Translations under genes and position numbers: made by a program | Origin: Actinomycetospora succinea | GTDB lineage: Bacteria > Actinomycetota > Actinomycetes > Mycobacteriales > Pseudonocardiaceae | NCBI RefSeq assembly: GCF_004363095.1 | Contig: NZ_SNYO01000002.1 | Location: 372,001 to 436,000, forward strand | Length of the DNA: 64,000 nt | Direction: 5' to 3' | Shown here: piece by piece, positions 1 through 9,497 of the stretch | Layout: each line of letters starts with the position of its first letter | How positions within the stretch are numbered: the stretch's first letter is position 1 | Notes under the pieces: generated by a model | The model's database searches: none | What the model was told of the DNA's origin: nothing | The model's input: the letters and a program-made list of their open reading frames with translations, nothing else

Positions 1-774
1 CGCGGGGACGCCCATCGGCGGCTCGATCAGCGGCAGGGTCCGGGTGGCGACGCCGACGGCGGTGTTGACGTAGTCCACGAGCGGCTCCACGGCGACGGCC
101 ACCCGCACGGCGTCCTCGGTGACCAGCCCGCCCGCCAGACCCTCGTCGCCCTGCACCCGCACGCCGAGCACGCGGTCCGGCCCGATCGCCGCGCGCACCG
201 CCCGCAGCACCGCGAGCAGGAACGGCTCCGCCCGCGGCGACCGCGCCGAGAACAGCTGCCGGATCAGCGACGCCTGCGAGCACTGCACCTCGACGCCGTC
301 GAGCCCGCCCGCCGCCACGTGCGAGGCGACCAGCCCGAACCCGTCGACCAGCCGCGCCAGCGCCGCGTCGGAGAGGACCCGCGGCACCTCCCGGAACATC
401 GGGTCCGGCTCGTCGTCGGCGCCGTCGACCGGCGCGCGGGAGTAGATCGACGACGACTGCCCGCCGTTGTGCCCGAGCTGCGCGAGCACCAGCGCCCCGT
501 GCCCGTGCACCGCATCGGCGATCGCCCGGTACCCAGCCACGACGGCGGGGTCGGTGCCGTCGACGAGCTTCTCGTAGGGCCGATCGGCGGGGTCGACCGA
601 CTGCTCCTCGGTGATCACCAGCCCGGCGCCGCCCGCCGCCCGCGCCCCGTAGTAGGCGGCGTGCTGGGCGGTCGGGAGCCGCGCCACGGCCGCGTTGGTC
701 AGGTGGGCCGGGAAGACGATCCGGTTCCGAGCGACAAGAGGTCCGAGCCGGACGGGCTCGCCGAGGACACTCAC
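1..774 (-). CDS. Mycofactocin-system OYE/FadH family oxidoreductase 1 (partial, 3' end outside window)
   Basis: This is the N-terminal 258 residues of an FMN-dependent old-yellow-enzyme/2,4-dienoyl-CoA-reductase type TIM barrel. The GTG start at 774 overlaps the stop of the upstream oxidoreductase in a GTGA arrangement, so the two are translationally coupled. Visible family signatures are NRIVFPAHLTN near the start, ARAAGGAGLVITEE, the QLGHNGGQ active-site segment, and DGVEVQCSQASLIRQL. The pattern fits the mycofactocin-associated OYE_1 group rather than generic xenobiotic reductases (family recall, not searched). Substrate unknown; an alpha/beta-unsaturated carbonyl or a quinone-like compound is typical of the fold. 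The C-terminal half, with any FAD/NAD domain, lies before position 1, so its integrity cannot be judged. Confidence 0.72.
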   Translation of the reverse strand, partial: MSVLGEPVRLGPLVARNRIVFPAHLTNAAVARLPTAQHAAYYGARAAGGAGLVITEEQSVDPADRPYEKLVDGTDPAVVAGYRAIADAVHGHGALVLAQLGHNGGQSSSIYSRAPVDGADDEPDPMFREVPRVLSDAALARLVDGFGLVASHVAAGGLDGVEVQCSQASLIRQLFSARSPRAEPFLLAVLRAVRAAIGPDRVLGVRVQGDEGLAGGLVTEDAVRVAVAVEPLVDYVNTAVGVATRTLPLIEPPMGVPA

Positions 775-2720
775 GCCAGCAGCTCCCGCGCCGCCGCCCG
801 ACCCTCGCGGATCGCCTCCGCCACGGTCCGCGGCGCGACGGCGTCGCCGACCGCGATCAGACCCGGCCCGGCCGCGAACGACGGCGCCCGCCGCGGCCCC
901 GCGTCGACGAGCACCGCCGCCGGCAGCGACGACACGGCCCCCGTCACCACGTCCGCGACGGACACGACGCCGTCGGACCACCCCGTCACCGACGACTCCG
1001 TCACCCGCCGCACCCCCGCCCGCGCGAGCCGCGCCTGGGCGTCGACGAGGTCGCCGGTGCGCGCGAGCCCCGGTCCGATGAGCAGCCCCGGTGCCACGAT
1101 CGAGACCTCACGCCCCTCGGCGGCGAGGAGCTCCGCCAGCGCCACCGCCGCCCCGTCGCCGACGGGGTCCTCGATCACCACCGGCCCCGGCGGCACGCCG
1201 TCCCGCAGCGCCGCCGCGATCGGCGTCCCGCGCCCCGGGCGGTCGACGCCCCCGCACGCGAGCACGGCCCGGCCCGACTCAAGATCGTGGGTGATTTCCT
1301 GACGTTCAACGCGAGTGTTCGGCCTCCGGCGCGGCAGCTCTCGCTCCGCTTCGTGCCGCGGGTGGCCGCCACGCTGGAGCACCCCGGACCCCGCAGCGAC
1401 CCCGAGGGAGATCGGGACCCCGAGTGCGGCGAGCTCGTCGACGTACCAGTCGACGAGGCGCGCGAAGCGCTCGCGCCCGGGCAGTCCGGCTACCAGGGGC
1501 AGGAGGCCGCCGACGGTCGACGCCCGCTCGACGAGATGCACCGGGCACCCCGCCCGCGCTAGCGTCCGCGCCGCTTCCAGGCCCGCCGGACCGGCGCCGA
1601 TCACGACCACCGGGGAGACGGAACGCCCCACCACCCGCTCCGGCACCTCCGGCGCCGCGACCGTGCACGAGATCCGCGGGTTGCGGACGTCGCGCACGCG
1701 GCACTGCTGGTTGGTCAGCACGCACGGGCGCGGCGCGGACCCGGCGCGGACCGCGGCGACGAGGTCGGCGTCGGCGAGCTGGGCGCGGGTCATCTCGACG
1801 AGGTCGGCGTCCCCGGACGCCAGCACATCGGCAGCGAACGGAACGTCCACCACGCTCCCCGCCAGCACCGTCGCCACGCCCGGCACGCGGACCGACGAGC
1901 AGACGTCCCGCAGGAAGCCCGGCTCCGTGTGTGCGTCCGGCCGCGTCGCGCCGACCGTCAGCGCGGAGCCCCGCACCGGCACGACGAGGTCGACCAGATC
2001 CGCGACGCGCTCCACGACAGCCCGGGCGGACGACGGCGTGATCCCCGCCCACGGCGCCAGCTCGTCGACGGTCAGGCGCAGGCCGAGGACACGGGAGCCG
2101 ATCGCGGAGCGCACGGCGCGGACCACCTCCACCAGCAGCAACGCCCGGTCGTCGCCGTACACGTCGTCGCGCTGGTTGGTCAGCCCGGACAGGAACTGGC
2201 GCAGCAGCGCGTGCTGGCCCGCCTGGATCTCGACGCCGTCGCACCCCGCCTCGACGGCCAGCGCCGCGGCGGAGGCGAACTCCGCCACGATCTCGGAGAT
2301 CCCCCACGGAGACAGAGAAGCCGGCACCTCCCCGCTCGCCGGGTCCGGCACCGCCGACGGCGCCCACAGCGGCCCCCGGGTGTACGCCGACGAGCCCTGC
2401 CCGCCCGCGTGCCCGAGCCCGGCGAGCACGACCGTCCCGTACGGCCGGCAGGCGTCGGCGATCGCCGCCCAGCCGTCGCCACCGAGGGGAGCCAGCGGCG
2501 CGTCCTCGTACGGATGGTCCTCGGGCACGACCGACGCGACCTCGGTGACCACGACGCCCGTGCCCCCGGCCGCGCGGGCCCGGTAGTGCGCGACGTGGTC
2601 GGGCCCGAGTGCGCGGGGGCGGTGCGGGTCGGCGAGGTGGGTGACGTGGGGACCGAACAGCACCCGGCTCGGCGCCGTGCGCCGGCCGAGCACGATCTCC
2701 TCGCCCAGCACCCGCGGCAC
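771..2720 (-). CDS. Mycofactocin-system OYE/FadH family oxidoreductase 2
   Basis: About 649 residues, the usual length for an FMN TIM barrel (residues ~1-340) fused to a Cys-containing Fe-S linker and an FAD/NAD(P) domain. Signatures include LFGPHVTHLAD, GLGHAGGQGSS, CDGVEIQAGQHALLRQFLSG, the Cys region CVLTNQQCRVRD, the Rossmann motif VVIGAGPAGLEAARTLARAG, and a terminal GLIAVGDAVAPRTVAEAIREG. GTG at 2720 is chosen because upstream codons would run into the divergent gene starting at 2770; GTG 2711 is an alternative. Oddity: between LGVAAGSGVLQ and VLACGGVDRPG there are about 35 Arg/Glu-rich residues not expected in the family, encoded by a stretch (about 1277-1390) with an AT-richer core. 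The frame is kept, but folding of the FAD domain may be affected. It is coupled to the downstream OYE_1 gene. Confidence 0.75.
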   Translation of the reverse strand: MPRVLGEEIVLGRRTAPSRVLFGPHVTHLADPHRPRALGPDHVAHYRARAAGGTGVVVTEVASVVPEDHPYEDAPLAPLGGDGWAAIADACRPYGTVVLAGLGHAGGQGSSAYTRGPLWAPSAVPDPASGEVPASLSPWGISEIVAEFASAAALAVEAGCDGVEIQAGQHALLRQFLSGLTNQRDDVYGDDRALLLVEVVRAVRSAIGSRVLGLRLTVDELAPWAGITPSSARAVVERVADLVDLVVPVRGSALTVGATRPDAHTEPGFLRDVCSSVRVPGVATVLAGSVVDVPFAADVLASGDADLVEMTRAQLADADLVAAVRAGSAPRPCVLTNQQCRVRDVRNPRISCTVAAPEVPERVVGRSVSPVVVIGAGPAGLEAARTLARAGCPVHLVERASTVGGLLPLVAGLPGRERFARLVDWYVDELAALGVPISLGVAAGSGVLQRGGHPRHEAERELPRRRPNTRVERQEITHDLESGRAVLACGGVDRPGRGTPIAAALRDGVPPGPVVIEDPVGDGAAVALAELLAAEGREVSIVAPGLLIGPGLARTGDLVDAQARLARAGVRRVTESSVTGWSDGVVSVADVVTGAVSSLPAAVLVDAGPRRAPSFAAGPGLIAVGDAVAPRTVAEAIREGRAAARELLA

Positions 2721-2769
2721 GGTAGTCGCGCTCCGGACGACGCGAGGGAAGACGTCTAGATTGTCCGGT

Positions 2770-3330
2770 ATGTCGGGCGACATCAAAGCAGGCGACGCCG
2801 ACCGCGAGGCCGTGGCCGAGGTCCTCCGGACCGCGCTCGGCGAGGGCCGTCTCGAGCTCACCGAGGTCGACGAGCGCCTCGCCCGGGTCTACGCCGCGCG
2901 GACCTACGCCGAGCTCGAGCCCCTCGTCGCCGACCTGCCCGCGACGCTGCCCTGGCAGCAGCCGGCCACGAGGAGCGACGACAAGCCCCTCGTCATCACC
3001 GCCGGCTGGTCGAGCGAGAAGCGCACCGGGGCCTGGCGCGTGCCCTCGCGCATCGTCGCCGAGGCGGCGATGTCGGACGTGAAGCTCGACTTCCGCGAGG
3101 TCACCACGTCGCTGCCGCGCGTCGACCTCGAGATCAAGGGCGGCATGGGCAGCGTCGTGCTGGTCCTGCCCGAGGGCTGGGCGGTGGACGCCGACGAGCT
3201 GCGCTCGGCGTGGGGCACGGTGAAGAACCGCCACCACGCGCAGGCGGCGCCGGGCCGTCCGACCATCGTCGTCACGGGCTCGATCGGGATGGGCACGTTC
3301 AAGACCCGCGGGCCGTACTTCTACGAGTAG
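2770..3330 (+). CDS. DUF1707 SHOCT-like domain protein with LiaF-type C-terminal region
   Basis: A 186-residue cytoplasmic protein. The N-terminal ~55 residues (GDADREAVAEVL, LTEVDERLARVYAARTY) match the DUF1707 domain common in actinobacterial membrane-stress proteins. The rest resembles the cell-wall-active-antibiotic-response (DUF2154/LiaF-like) beta domain. No membrane segment is seen. It starts with ATG at 2770, divergent from the OYE pair across about 50 bp. Function is not established; homologues occur near envelope-stress regulators. Confidence 0.65.
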   Translation: MSGDIKAGDADREAVAEVLRTALGEGRLELTEVDERLARVYAARTYAELEPLVADLPATLPWQQPATRSDDKPLVITAGWSSEKRTGAWRVPSRIVAEAAMSDVKLDFREVTTSLPRVDLEIKGGMGSVVLVLPEGWAVDADELRSAWGTVKNRHHAQAAPGRPTIVVTGSIGMGTFKTRGPYFYE

Positions 3331-3355
3331 ATCCCCCTCCCGGGCAGGAAACGGT

Positions 3356-3386
3356 CACGCACCGCCCACGACGGTCACGGTGCGTG
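3356..3386. terminator. Hairpin downstream of the DUF1707 gene
   Basis: A perfect 9-bp inverted repeat (CACGCACCG and CGGTGCGTG, loop 13 nt) lies 26 bp after the stop at 3330. There is no T tract. It may end the upstream transcript; the remaining 137 bp to the next gene contains a strong AGGGGAGG ribosome site at 3506-3513. Confidence 0.4.
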
Positions 3387-3523
3387 GCGTCGTTACCCGT
3401 CTGTGACATGGTCGACGGTCCTCCCCGGTCGCGTTTCGCAGTCGGCGGCGCCGAGGTACTGCCCCTGGCGGCCCACGGCGACCGACCGCTCATGGGCACG
3501 ACACCAGGGGAGGCAGCGCGAGA

Positions 3524-6500
3524 GTGACGGCACCGGCGACCGAGGCCACGCAGGAGCTCCCGACCGGCATCGCGCCACGTGTCCCCGAGGCCCGGCTCGA
3601 GCACGTCTTCGAGCGCACCGCCGACGTCACTCCCGAGGCGACGGCGATCGAGCACGAGGGGCGGCCGACGAGCTACGGCGACCTCGACGCCCGCGCCAAC
3701 CAGCTCGCGCACGTCCTGCACGACCGCGGCGTGCGCCCCGGCGCCCGGGTCGCCCTGTTCCTCGAGCGCTCGCCGGAGACCTACGTCGCGCTGCTCGGCG
3801 CGCTCAAGGCCGGCGCGGTCTTCGTCCCGATCGACCCCGAGTCGCCCGCCGACCGCGTCGCCTACGTGCTCGAGGACGCCGACGTCGACCTCGTCCTCAC
3901 CTCCGACGCGCTGAGCCGGACGCCCCTCGAGCGCCCCTGGCTCGCCGTCGACGCCGAGGCCGCCACGATCGACCGCGCCTCGACCCGCCGCCCCGACGGC
4001 CGCGGCCCGCCGGGGCAGGACGACCCCGCCGCGTACGTCATCTACACCTCCGGCTCGAGCGGGCGCCCGAAGGGCGTCGAGGTCGCGCAGTCGAGCATCA
4101 CGAACTTCGTCGCCGTCGTGCCCACCGTCTACGACGTCCGCCCCGACGACCGGGTGCACCAGGGCATGACCATCTCCTTCGACTTCTCGATCGAGGAGAT
4201 CTGGCCGACGTGGGCGGTCGGCGCCACGCTGGTGATCGGCCCGAACGACGAGCGCCGCCTCGGCGCGGACCTCGCCGACCACCTCGACCAGGCCCGCGTC
4301 AGCGTCCTGTACGCCGTGCCGACGCTGCTCGCGACGATCCCCCGCGAGCTCCCCGGCCTGCGCACCGTCCTCGTCGGCGGCGAGGCGTGCCCCGCCGAGA
4401 TCGTCGAGCGCTGGGCGCGCCCCGGCCGCCGGATGCTCAACACGTACGGCCCCACCGAGGCCACGGTCACCGCCACCTGGTGCGAGCTGGTGCCGGGCCG
4501 GCCGGTGACGATCGGGCGCCCGCTGCCGACCTACGGCGTCGAGCTGCTCGACCCCGACGACGCGGGGCACCGCCCGGTCCCCGCCGGCGAGGTCGGCGAG
4601 ATCGCGCTCGCCGGGCCGGGCGTCGCGCGTGGCTACGTCGGGATGCCCGAGAAGACCGCCGAGAAGTTCGTCGCGCACCCCGACGGCGGCGCGACGGTCT
4701 ACCGCACCGGCGACCTGGGCCGCTGGACCGCCGACGGCATGGTCGAGTACCTGGGCCGCGCCGACGCCGAGGTGAAGGTCCGCGGGCACCGCGTCGACCT
4801 CGGGGAGATCGAGAGCGTGCTGCTCGCCGACCCGGGCGTCGGCAGCGCCGTGGTGGCCCTCCAGGAGGGCGACCTCGCGGCCTACGTCGTCAGCGACGAC
4901 GAGGAGCAGGCCCTCGCCACGAGACTCACCGACCTCACCCGCGACCGCCTCCCCGCCTACATGATCCCGGCGACGCTCGACGTCCTCGACGTCCTGCCGA
5001 CGCAGGCCAGCGGCAAGGTCGACCGCTCCGCGCTCCCCCCGCCCGCCGGCCGGCGCCTCGTCGCCGCCACCGGTCCCGTCGTCGCGCCCGAGGGCGAGCT
5101 CGAGGAACGGATCGCCGCGGTGTGGGCCGAGGCCACCGGCGTCCCCGCCGCCGAGCTCTCGGTCGAGGCCGACTTCTTCGACGCGCTCGGCGGGCACTCC
5201 CTGCTCGCCGCCACGACCGTCACGCTGATGCGCGAGCGCGGCGTCGGCGGGAGCCCCGCCGTCCGGGATCTCTACGCGCACCCGACCGTCCGCGCGCTCG
5301 CCGCCCACCTCGCGACCGCGGGCTCCGGCGAGACGACCGCGGCGGCCGCCCGCCCCGGGCCGATCCGGCACTCCGGGCGCCGCGTCGCCACGGCGGGCGC
5401 CGCGCAGGCCGTCCTGGTCTACCTGCTGCTGCTCGCCGTCACCCTGCCCCTGAGCTGGGTATACACCACCAACGACGGCACGGTCTCGACGGCCGTGCTC
5501 GCCCAGGTCCTGGCGGCCGGCGCCGCCGCCTGGCTCGGCGTGCGCTGGGTGCTGCCGGTGCTGCTCGCCCGCCCGCTGGCCGCCGGCGTGCGACCCGGCC
5601 GCTACCGGCTCTGGGGCCCCACCTACCTGCGGCTGTGGACCCTCGACCTGGTGCTGCGCCAGGCGCCGCTGCCGGTGCTCGCCGGGTCGCCGTTCCTCGC
5701 GCCGTACCTGCGCCTGCTCGGGGCGCGCGTCGGGCGCCGCGTCCACGTCGCGGCCACCGAGATGAACCTGCCGCGGCTGCTGCACCTCGACGACGACGTC
5801 GCGGTCGGCTACGGCGCGGTGCTGCACGGGTGGGCGGTCGAGGACGGCTGGGTCGTCGTCGGCCCGGTCCACCTGGAGCGCCGCGCGGTCGCGGGCGCGA
5901 ACAGCGTGCTCTCCCCCGGCAGCCGCGTCGCCGAGCGCGGCATGCTCGCCGAGCAGTCGGCGCTCGGCCGCGACGAGGTCGTCCCCGCCGACACGACGTG
6001 GGCCGGCTCGCCGCCGCAGGAGGTCGCCACCGAGGACGCGGCGCTCGCGTCGATGCGCGCGGCCGGCCCGCTGCCGGGCTGGCGGACGCGCCACCTGCCG
6101 GGCGCGCTCGCCGGGCTCGTCGGCCTCGAGCTCGCGGCGGTGCTCATGGTCGTGCCGTCGGTGCTGGTCGTGTGGGGGGCGCTGCTCGCCGCGGGCGTGC
6201 TGGCCGGGCTCGCCGCGACGCTGGTCGCCGGGCCGGTGTTCGTGCTGACGGTCTGCGCCGTCGTCGCCCTCGGCCGGCGCCTCGTCCTGCCGCGCACGCC
6301 CGTCGGGATCCACCCGGTGCGCTCGGCGCTGGGCCTGCGCAAGTGGGTCGCCGACGCGCTGCTCGCCTACAGCCTGGCGTTCACCAACACGCTCTACGCG
6401 ACGCTCTACACGGTCCCGTGGCTGCGGCTGCTCGGCGCGCGCGTCGGGCGCGGCGCGGAGGTCTCGACGGCCGCCCACCTCGACCCCGACCTGCTCACCC

Positions 6501-7513
6501 TCGGCGACCAGAGCTTCGTCGCCGACATGGCGAGCGTCGGCGCCGCCACCTACGCCGAAGGCCGCATGCTGCTGCGCCCGACGCGGGTCGGCGACCGCGC
6601 GTTCGTCGGCAACGCCGCCCTCGTCCCGTCCGGCGTCGGGACCGGCGACGGGTCGCTGGTCGGCGTGCACACCGTGCCCCCGCCCGACGGCGTCCCCGAC
6701 GACTCGTCGTGGCTGGGCTCGCCCGCGATGCACCTGCCCCGGCGCCAGGACTCGGGCGACTGGACCGACGAGGACACGGTCGCGCCGGGCCGCCGGCGGG
6801 TGCGCCAGCGCCTCGCCGTCGAGTTCGTCCGGGCCACCCTGCCCGCGTCGCTGCTCGGGATCGGGCTCTACCTCTACCTGCTGGCGCTCTCGCTGGTCGC
6901 GCGCGGCCGCGACCTGCTGCCGGTCGCCCTCGGCGCGCCGCTGATCGCCCTGGCGGCGAGCATCGTGATCGTCGCCTACGTGGTCGCGGTGAAGCGCCAC
7001 GTCGCCGGCGTCTACCGCCCGCGGGTCGCGCCGCTGTGGGACCCGTTCGTCCGGCGCACCGAGCTCGTCACCGGCCTCTACGAGGCGGCCGCGGTGCCGA
7101 CGCTGCTCGGGATGCTCACCGGCACCCCGTTCCTGCCGGTCGCCCTGCGCCGCTTCGGCGCGCGCATCGGGCGGCGCACGTGGATCGCGACGACGTACCT
7201 CACCGAGTTCGACCTCGTCGAGATCGGGGACGACGCCGCCGTCGGTCCCGGGGTGTCGCTGCAGACCCACCTCTTCGAGGACCGCGTGATGAAGATGTCG
7301 ACCGTCCGGGTCGAGCCCGGCGCCACCGTCGGCGCCCGCTCGGTCGTGCTCTACGACGCGACGGTCGGCGCGGACGTCGACCTCGACCGGCTCTCGCTGC
7401 TGATGAAGGGCGAGGAGCTCGGCGAGGGCGGGCGCTGGCGCGGCATCCCCGCCCGCGGCGTCGCCGACGAGCAGACCGTCGAGCTGCCCCGCCTCGAGGG
7501 CGCGGTCCGGTGA
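3524..7513 (+). CDS. Pls-type single-module NRPS (poly-amino-acid synthetase, epsilon-polylysine synthetase family)
   Basis: 1329 residues, the length and layout of Streptomyces epsilon-polylysine synthetase (Pls). An adenylation domain spans ~20-510 with YTSGSSGRPKG, NTYGPTEAT, YRTGDLGRW and QASGKVDRSAL. A carrier domain has the phosphopantetheine serine in DALGGHSLLAA near 559. The C-terminal ~750 residues hold paired membrane helices alternating with left-handed-hexapeptide/acyltransferase-like soluble repeats (LGARVGRRVH, LGARVGRGAEV, FGARIGRRTW), as in the Pls terminal domain. Aligning by eye to GrsA gives a tentative specificity code D-F-E-Y-V-G-T-V-T-K; the acidic third position would suit a basic side chain, but this is inference. 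GTG 3524 follows AGGGGAGG. The next genes overlap by 4 bp, indicating an operon. Expected product: an isopeptide-linked homopolymer of an amino acid, assembled at the membrane. Confidence 0.85.
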   Translation: MTAPATEATQELPTGIAPRVPEARLEHVFERTADVTPEATAIEHEGRPTSYGDLDARANQLAHVLHDRGVRPGARVALFLERSPETYVALLGALKAGAVFVPIDPESPADRVAYVLEDADVDLVLTSDALSRTPLERPWLAVDAEAATIDRASTRRPDGRGPPGQDDPAAYVIYTSGSSGRPKGVEVAQSSITNFVAVVPTVYDVRPDDRVHQGMTISFDFSIEEIWPTWAVGATLVIGPNDERRLGADLADHLDQARVSVLYAVPTLLATIPRELPGLRTVLVGGEACPAEIVERWARPGRRMLNTYGPTEATVTATWCELVPGRPVTIGRPLPTYGVELLDPDDAGHRPVPAGEVGEIALAGPGVARGYVGMPEKTAEKFVAHPDGGATVYRTGDLGRWTADGMVEYLGRADAEVKVRGHRVDLGEIESVLLADPGVGSAVVALQEGDLAAYVVSDDEEQALATRLTDLTRDRLPAYMIPATLDVLDVLPTQASGKVDRSALPPPAGRRLVAATGPVVAPEGELEERIAAVWAEATGVPAAELSVEADFFDALGGHSLLAATTVTLMRERGVGGSPAVRDLYAHPTVRALAAHLATAGSGETTAAAARPGPIRHSGRRVATAGAAQAVLVYLLLLAVTLPLSWVYTTNDGTVSTAVLAQVLAAGAAAWLGVRWVLPVLLARPLAAGVRPGRYRLWGPTYLRLWTLDLVLRQAPLPVLAGSPFLAPYLRLLGARVGRRVHVAATEMNLPRLLHLDDDVAVGYGAVLHGWAVEDGWVVVGPVHLERRAVAGANSVLSPGSRVAERGMLAEQSALGRDEVVPADTTWAGSPPQEVATEDAALASMRAAGPLPGWRTRHLPGALAGLVGLELAAVLMVVPSVLVVWGALLAAGVLAGLAATLVAGPVFVLTVCAVVALGRRLVLPRTPVGIHPVRSALGLRKWVADALLAYSLAFTNTLYATLYTVPWLRLLGARVGRGAEVSTAAHLDPDLLTLGDQSFVADMASVGAATYAEGRMLLRPTRVGDRAFVGNAALVPSGVGTGDGSLVGVHTVPPPDGVPDDSSWLGSPAMHLPRRQDSGDWTDEDTVAPGRRRVRQRLAVEFVRATLPASLLGIGLYLYLLALSLVARGRDLLPVALGAPLIALAASIVIVAYVVAVKRHVAGVYRPRVAPLWDPFVRRTELVTGLYEAAAVPTLLGMLTGTPFLPVALRRFGARIGRRTWIATTYLTEFDLVEIGDDAAVGPGVSLQTHLFEDRVMKMSTVRVEPGATVGARSVVLYDATVGADVDLDRLSLLMKGEELGEGGRWRGIPARGVADEQTVELPRLEGAVR

Positions 7514-8127
7514 GGGCGCTCGTCTACCGGGGCCCCGCGAGCCTGTCCGGCTGCCCCGAGGCCGTCGCATCCGTGCTGGCCGCGACGGGGTGCGACGTGC
7601 GCTACGTGGGTCCCGACGAGGACCTGGCTCTCACCGGGGACGTGCTCGCCGGCGCCGACCTCTACGCCCAGCCCGGCGGCGGCACCCTGCGCCAGGGCTG
7701 GCGACGGATGAAGCGCCACCGCAGGGCCGTGCGGCGCTTCGTCGGCGACGGCGGGCACTACATCGGGTTCTGCCTCGGCGCCTACCTCGCCGGCGCGACG
7801 CCCGGGTTCGGCCTGCTGCCCGGCGACACCGACCAGGCCCTCGACACCGAGGACGACACCGTCATCGAGGTCGACTGGGGCGGGACGCGGCGCGCCGTGT
7901 TCGCGCAGGACCCGGCCGCGCTGCTGGTCGACGGGCGCGCCGAGGTGCTCGCCCGCTACGGCGACGGGCAGGCCGCAGCCGTCGTCGCCCCGTACGGCGC
8001 GGGGCGCGTCGGCGTCGTCGGACCGCACCCGGAGGCGACCGCCGACTGGTTCACCGACGCCGGCCTGCCCGTGGCTCCGGACGCCCGGGACCTGGCCCGC
8101 GACCTCGTCGTGCGGACGGTGTCGTGA
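7510..8127 (+). CDS. BPL_N-domain (class I glutamine amidotransferase-like) protein
   Basis: 205 residues with the fold of the N-terminal domain of biotin-protein ligases: LYAQPGGGTLRQGW, then a nucleophile elbow GHYIGFCLGAYLAG carrying the conserved cysteine, and a late VVGPHPEATADWF with histidine. Such proteins are amidase or ligase-like; no substrate is known. GTG at 7510 overlaps the stop of the Pls-type gene (GTGA), and its own stop overlaps the peptidase start. It is therefore probably part of the poly-amino-acid operon, perhaps acting on the polymer or its precursor (inference from position only). Confidence 0.7.
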   Translation: MRALVYRGPASLSGCPEAVASVLAATGCDVRYVGPDEDLALTGDVLAGADLYAQPGGGTLRQGWRRMKRHRRAVRRFVGDGGHYIGFCLGAYLAGATPGFGLLPGDTDQALDTEDDTVIEVDWGGTRRAVFAQDPAALLVDGRAEVLARYGDGQAAAVVAPYGAGRVGVVGPHPEATADWFTDAGLPVAPDARDLARDLVVRTVS

Positions 8128-9488
8128 AGGCCCTCCTCCTCGTCCTCGTCGCGGCGCTGGCCCTCGCCGGCTGCAGCACCCCGCCCGCGCAGGCCGCCCC
8201 GTGGCCCGAGCGGCCGTCGGTCGACCTGTCCTACGACCTCGCGCCCGACCTGCGCTCCGCCACCGGGCGCGAGTCGGTGACGTTCACGCCCGACCAGCGC
8301 GTCTGCGAGCTGGTGTTCCGGAGCTGGCCGAACGCGCCGTCCCCGGCGTCGGAGGGCAACGCGCTGCGCGTCACCGACGCCGCGGTCGACGGACGCCCCA
8401 CGGCGCCGGTCGTCCGGCCCGCGGGTGCTCCCGCCGGCGACGACGGGACGCTGGTCGAGCTGCCGCTGCCCGCGTGCGTCGACGCGGGCACGACCGTGCG
8501 CGCCGACCTCGGCTTCACGCTGCGCCTCGGGGTGGACGCCGACGAGCGTCTCGGCACGTCGGCCGGCACCGCCTGGTTCGGCTCCGCGTTCCCGATGCTC
8601 GCCTGGGTCCGCGGGCAGGGCTGGGTCCGTGACGACGCCGTCCGCATCCCCGGCGAGACCGCCGTCAGCGAGGAGTTCCGCCTCGACGCGCTGCGGGTCA
8701 CCGCGCCCGCGGGTGCCGCGGTCTCCGGCGTCGGACGGCCCGAGGGCACCGCGCCGGGCCCGCGCCCGGACACGACGACCCACACGTTCCGCGCCGACGG
8801 CGTGCGGGACGTGGCCGTCGCGGTCGGCGCCTACCGGGTGCTCGAACGCGACGTCGCGGGCACCCGGCTGCACCTGCTCACGCCCGTCACGGGCACCCGC
8901 GTCGCCCCGGAGCGCTGGGCCGCGGAGATCGACGGGTCGCTCGGGCGCCTCGAGGACATGCTCGGGCCGATGCCGCAGTCCGACCTGTGGGTGGCGATCG
9001 CGCCGTCGCAGTCGTCGGGCATCGAGTTCCCCGGCGCGCTGCAGTTCGGCGACACCGCGCCCGACGAGCTGCCCGAACTGGTCGCCCACGAGCTCGCCCA
9101 CCAGTGGTTCTACGGCCTCGTCGGCAACGACCAGGGCCGCCACCCGTGGCTCGACGAGGCGTTCACGACGTACGCGCAGGCGCGGGTGACCGGCACCGAG
9201 GAGAACTACGCGGGTGTCCCCGTGCGCGGTGACCTCGGCCTGCCGATGGCCGCGTGGGCCGAGCGCGGCTTCGGGCCCTACAACACGGGCGTCTACGTCC
9301 AGGGCGCCTCGGTGCTGCTCGCCGCGCGCGAGCAGGCCGGTCACGACCGCTTCGACGAGGCCCTGCGCGCCTACGTCGCCGACACCGCGCACCGCGTCGC
9401 GACCCCCGCCGACGTCGCCCGCGCGTTCGCAGGCCTGCCCGCGGTGACCGACGCGCTCACCCGCGCCGGCGCGCTGCCGCCGACCTGA
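8124..9488 (+). CDS. M1 family zinc metallopeptidase, lipoprotein
   Basis: 454 residues. It starts GTG, with a lipoprotein signal peptide ending LALAGCS (lipobox Cys near 17), so the enzyme is probably anchored outside the membrane. The gluzincin motif HELAHQWF near residue 321 and the downstream LDEAF glutamate give the HExxH-x18-E zinc site; EFPGALQF occupies the place of the exopeptidase substrate motif. Membrane-bound M1 enzymes (Pld) degrade epsilon-polylysine in polylysine producers and are encoded beside pls, so a self-protection or trimming role is likely here. The start overlaps the upstream stop and a DUF418 gene follows 9 bp later. Confidence 0.82.
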   Translation: MKALLLVLVAALALAGCSTPPAQAAPWPERPSVDLSYDLAPDLRSATGRESVTFTPDQRVCELVFRSWPNAPSPASEGNALRVTDAAVDGRPTAPVVRPAGAPAGDDGTLVELPLPACVDAGTTVRADLGFTLRLGVDADERLGTSAGTAWFGSAFPMLAWVRGQGWVRDDAVRIPGETAVSEEFRLDALRVTAPAGAAVSGVGRPEGTAPGPRPDTTTHTFRADGVRDVAVAVGAYRVLERDVAGTRLHLLTPVTGTRVAPERWAAEIDGSLGRLEDMLGPMPQSDLWVAIAPSQSSGIEFPGALQFGDTAPDELPELVAHELAHQWFYGLVGNDQGRHPWLDEAFTTYAQARVTGTEENYAGVPVRGDLGLPMAAWAERGFGPYNTGVYVQGASVLLAAREQAGHDRFDEALRAYVADTAHRVATPADVARAFAGLPAVTDALTRAGALPPT

Positions 9489-9497
9489 GGAGGACCG

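Noticed and set aside
3299-7570. A very long open frame on the minus strand opposite the Pls-type gene
   Set aside because: It is Asp/Arg/Gly-rich with no known motif, and lies antisense to a gene with clear domains; in DNA this GC-rich, third-position bias keeps antisense frames open.
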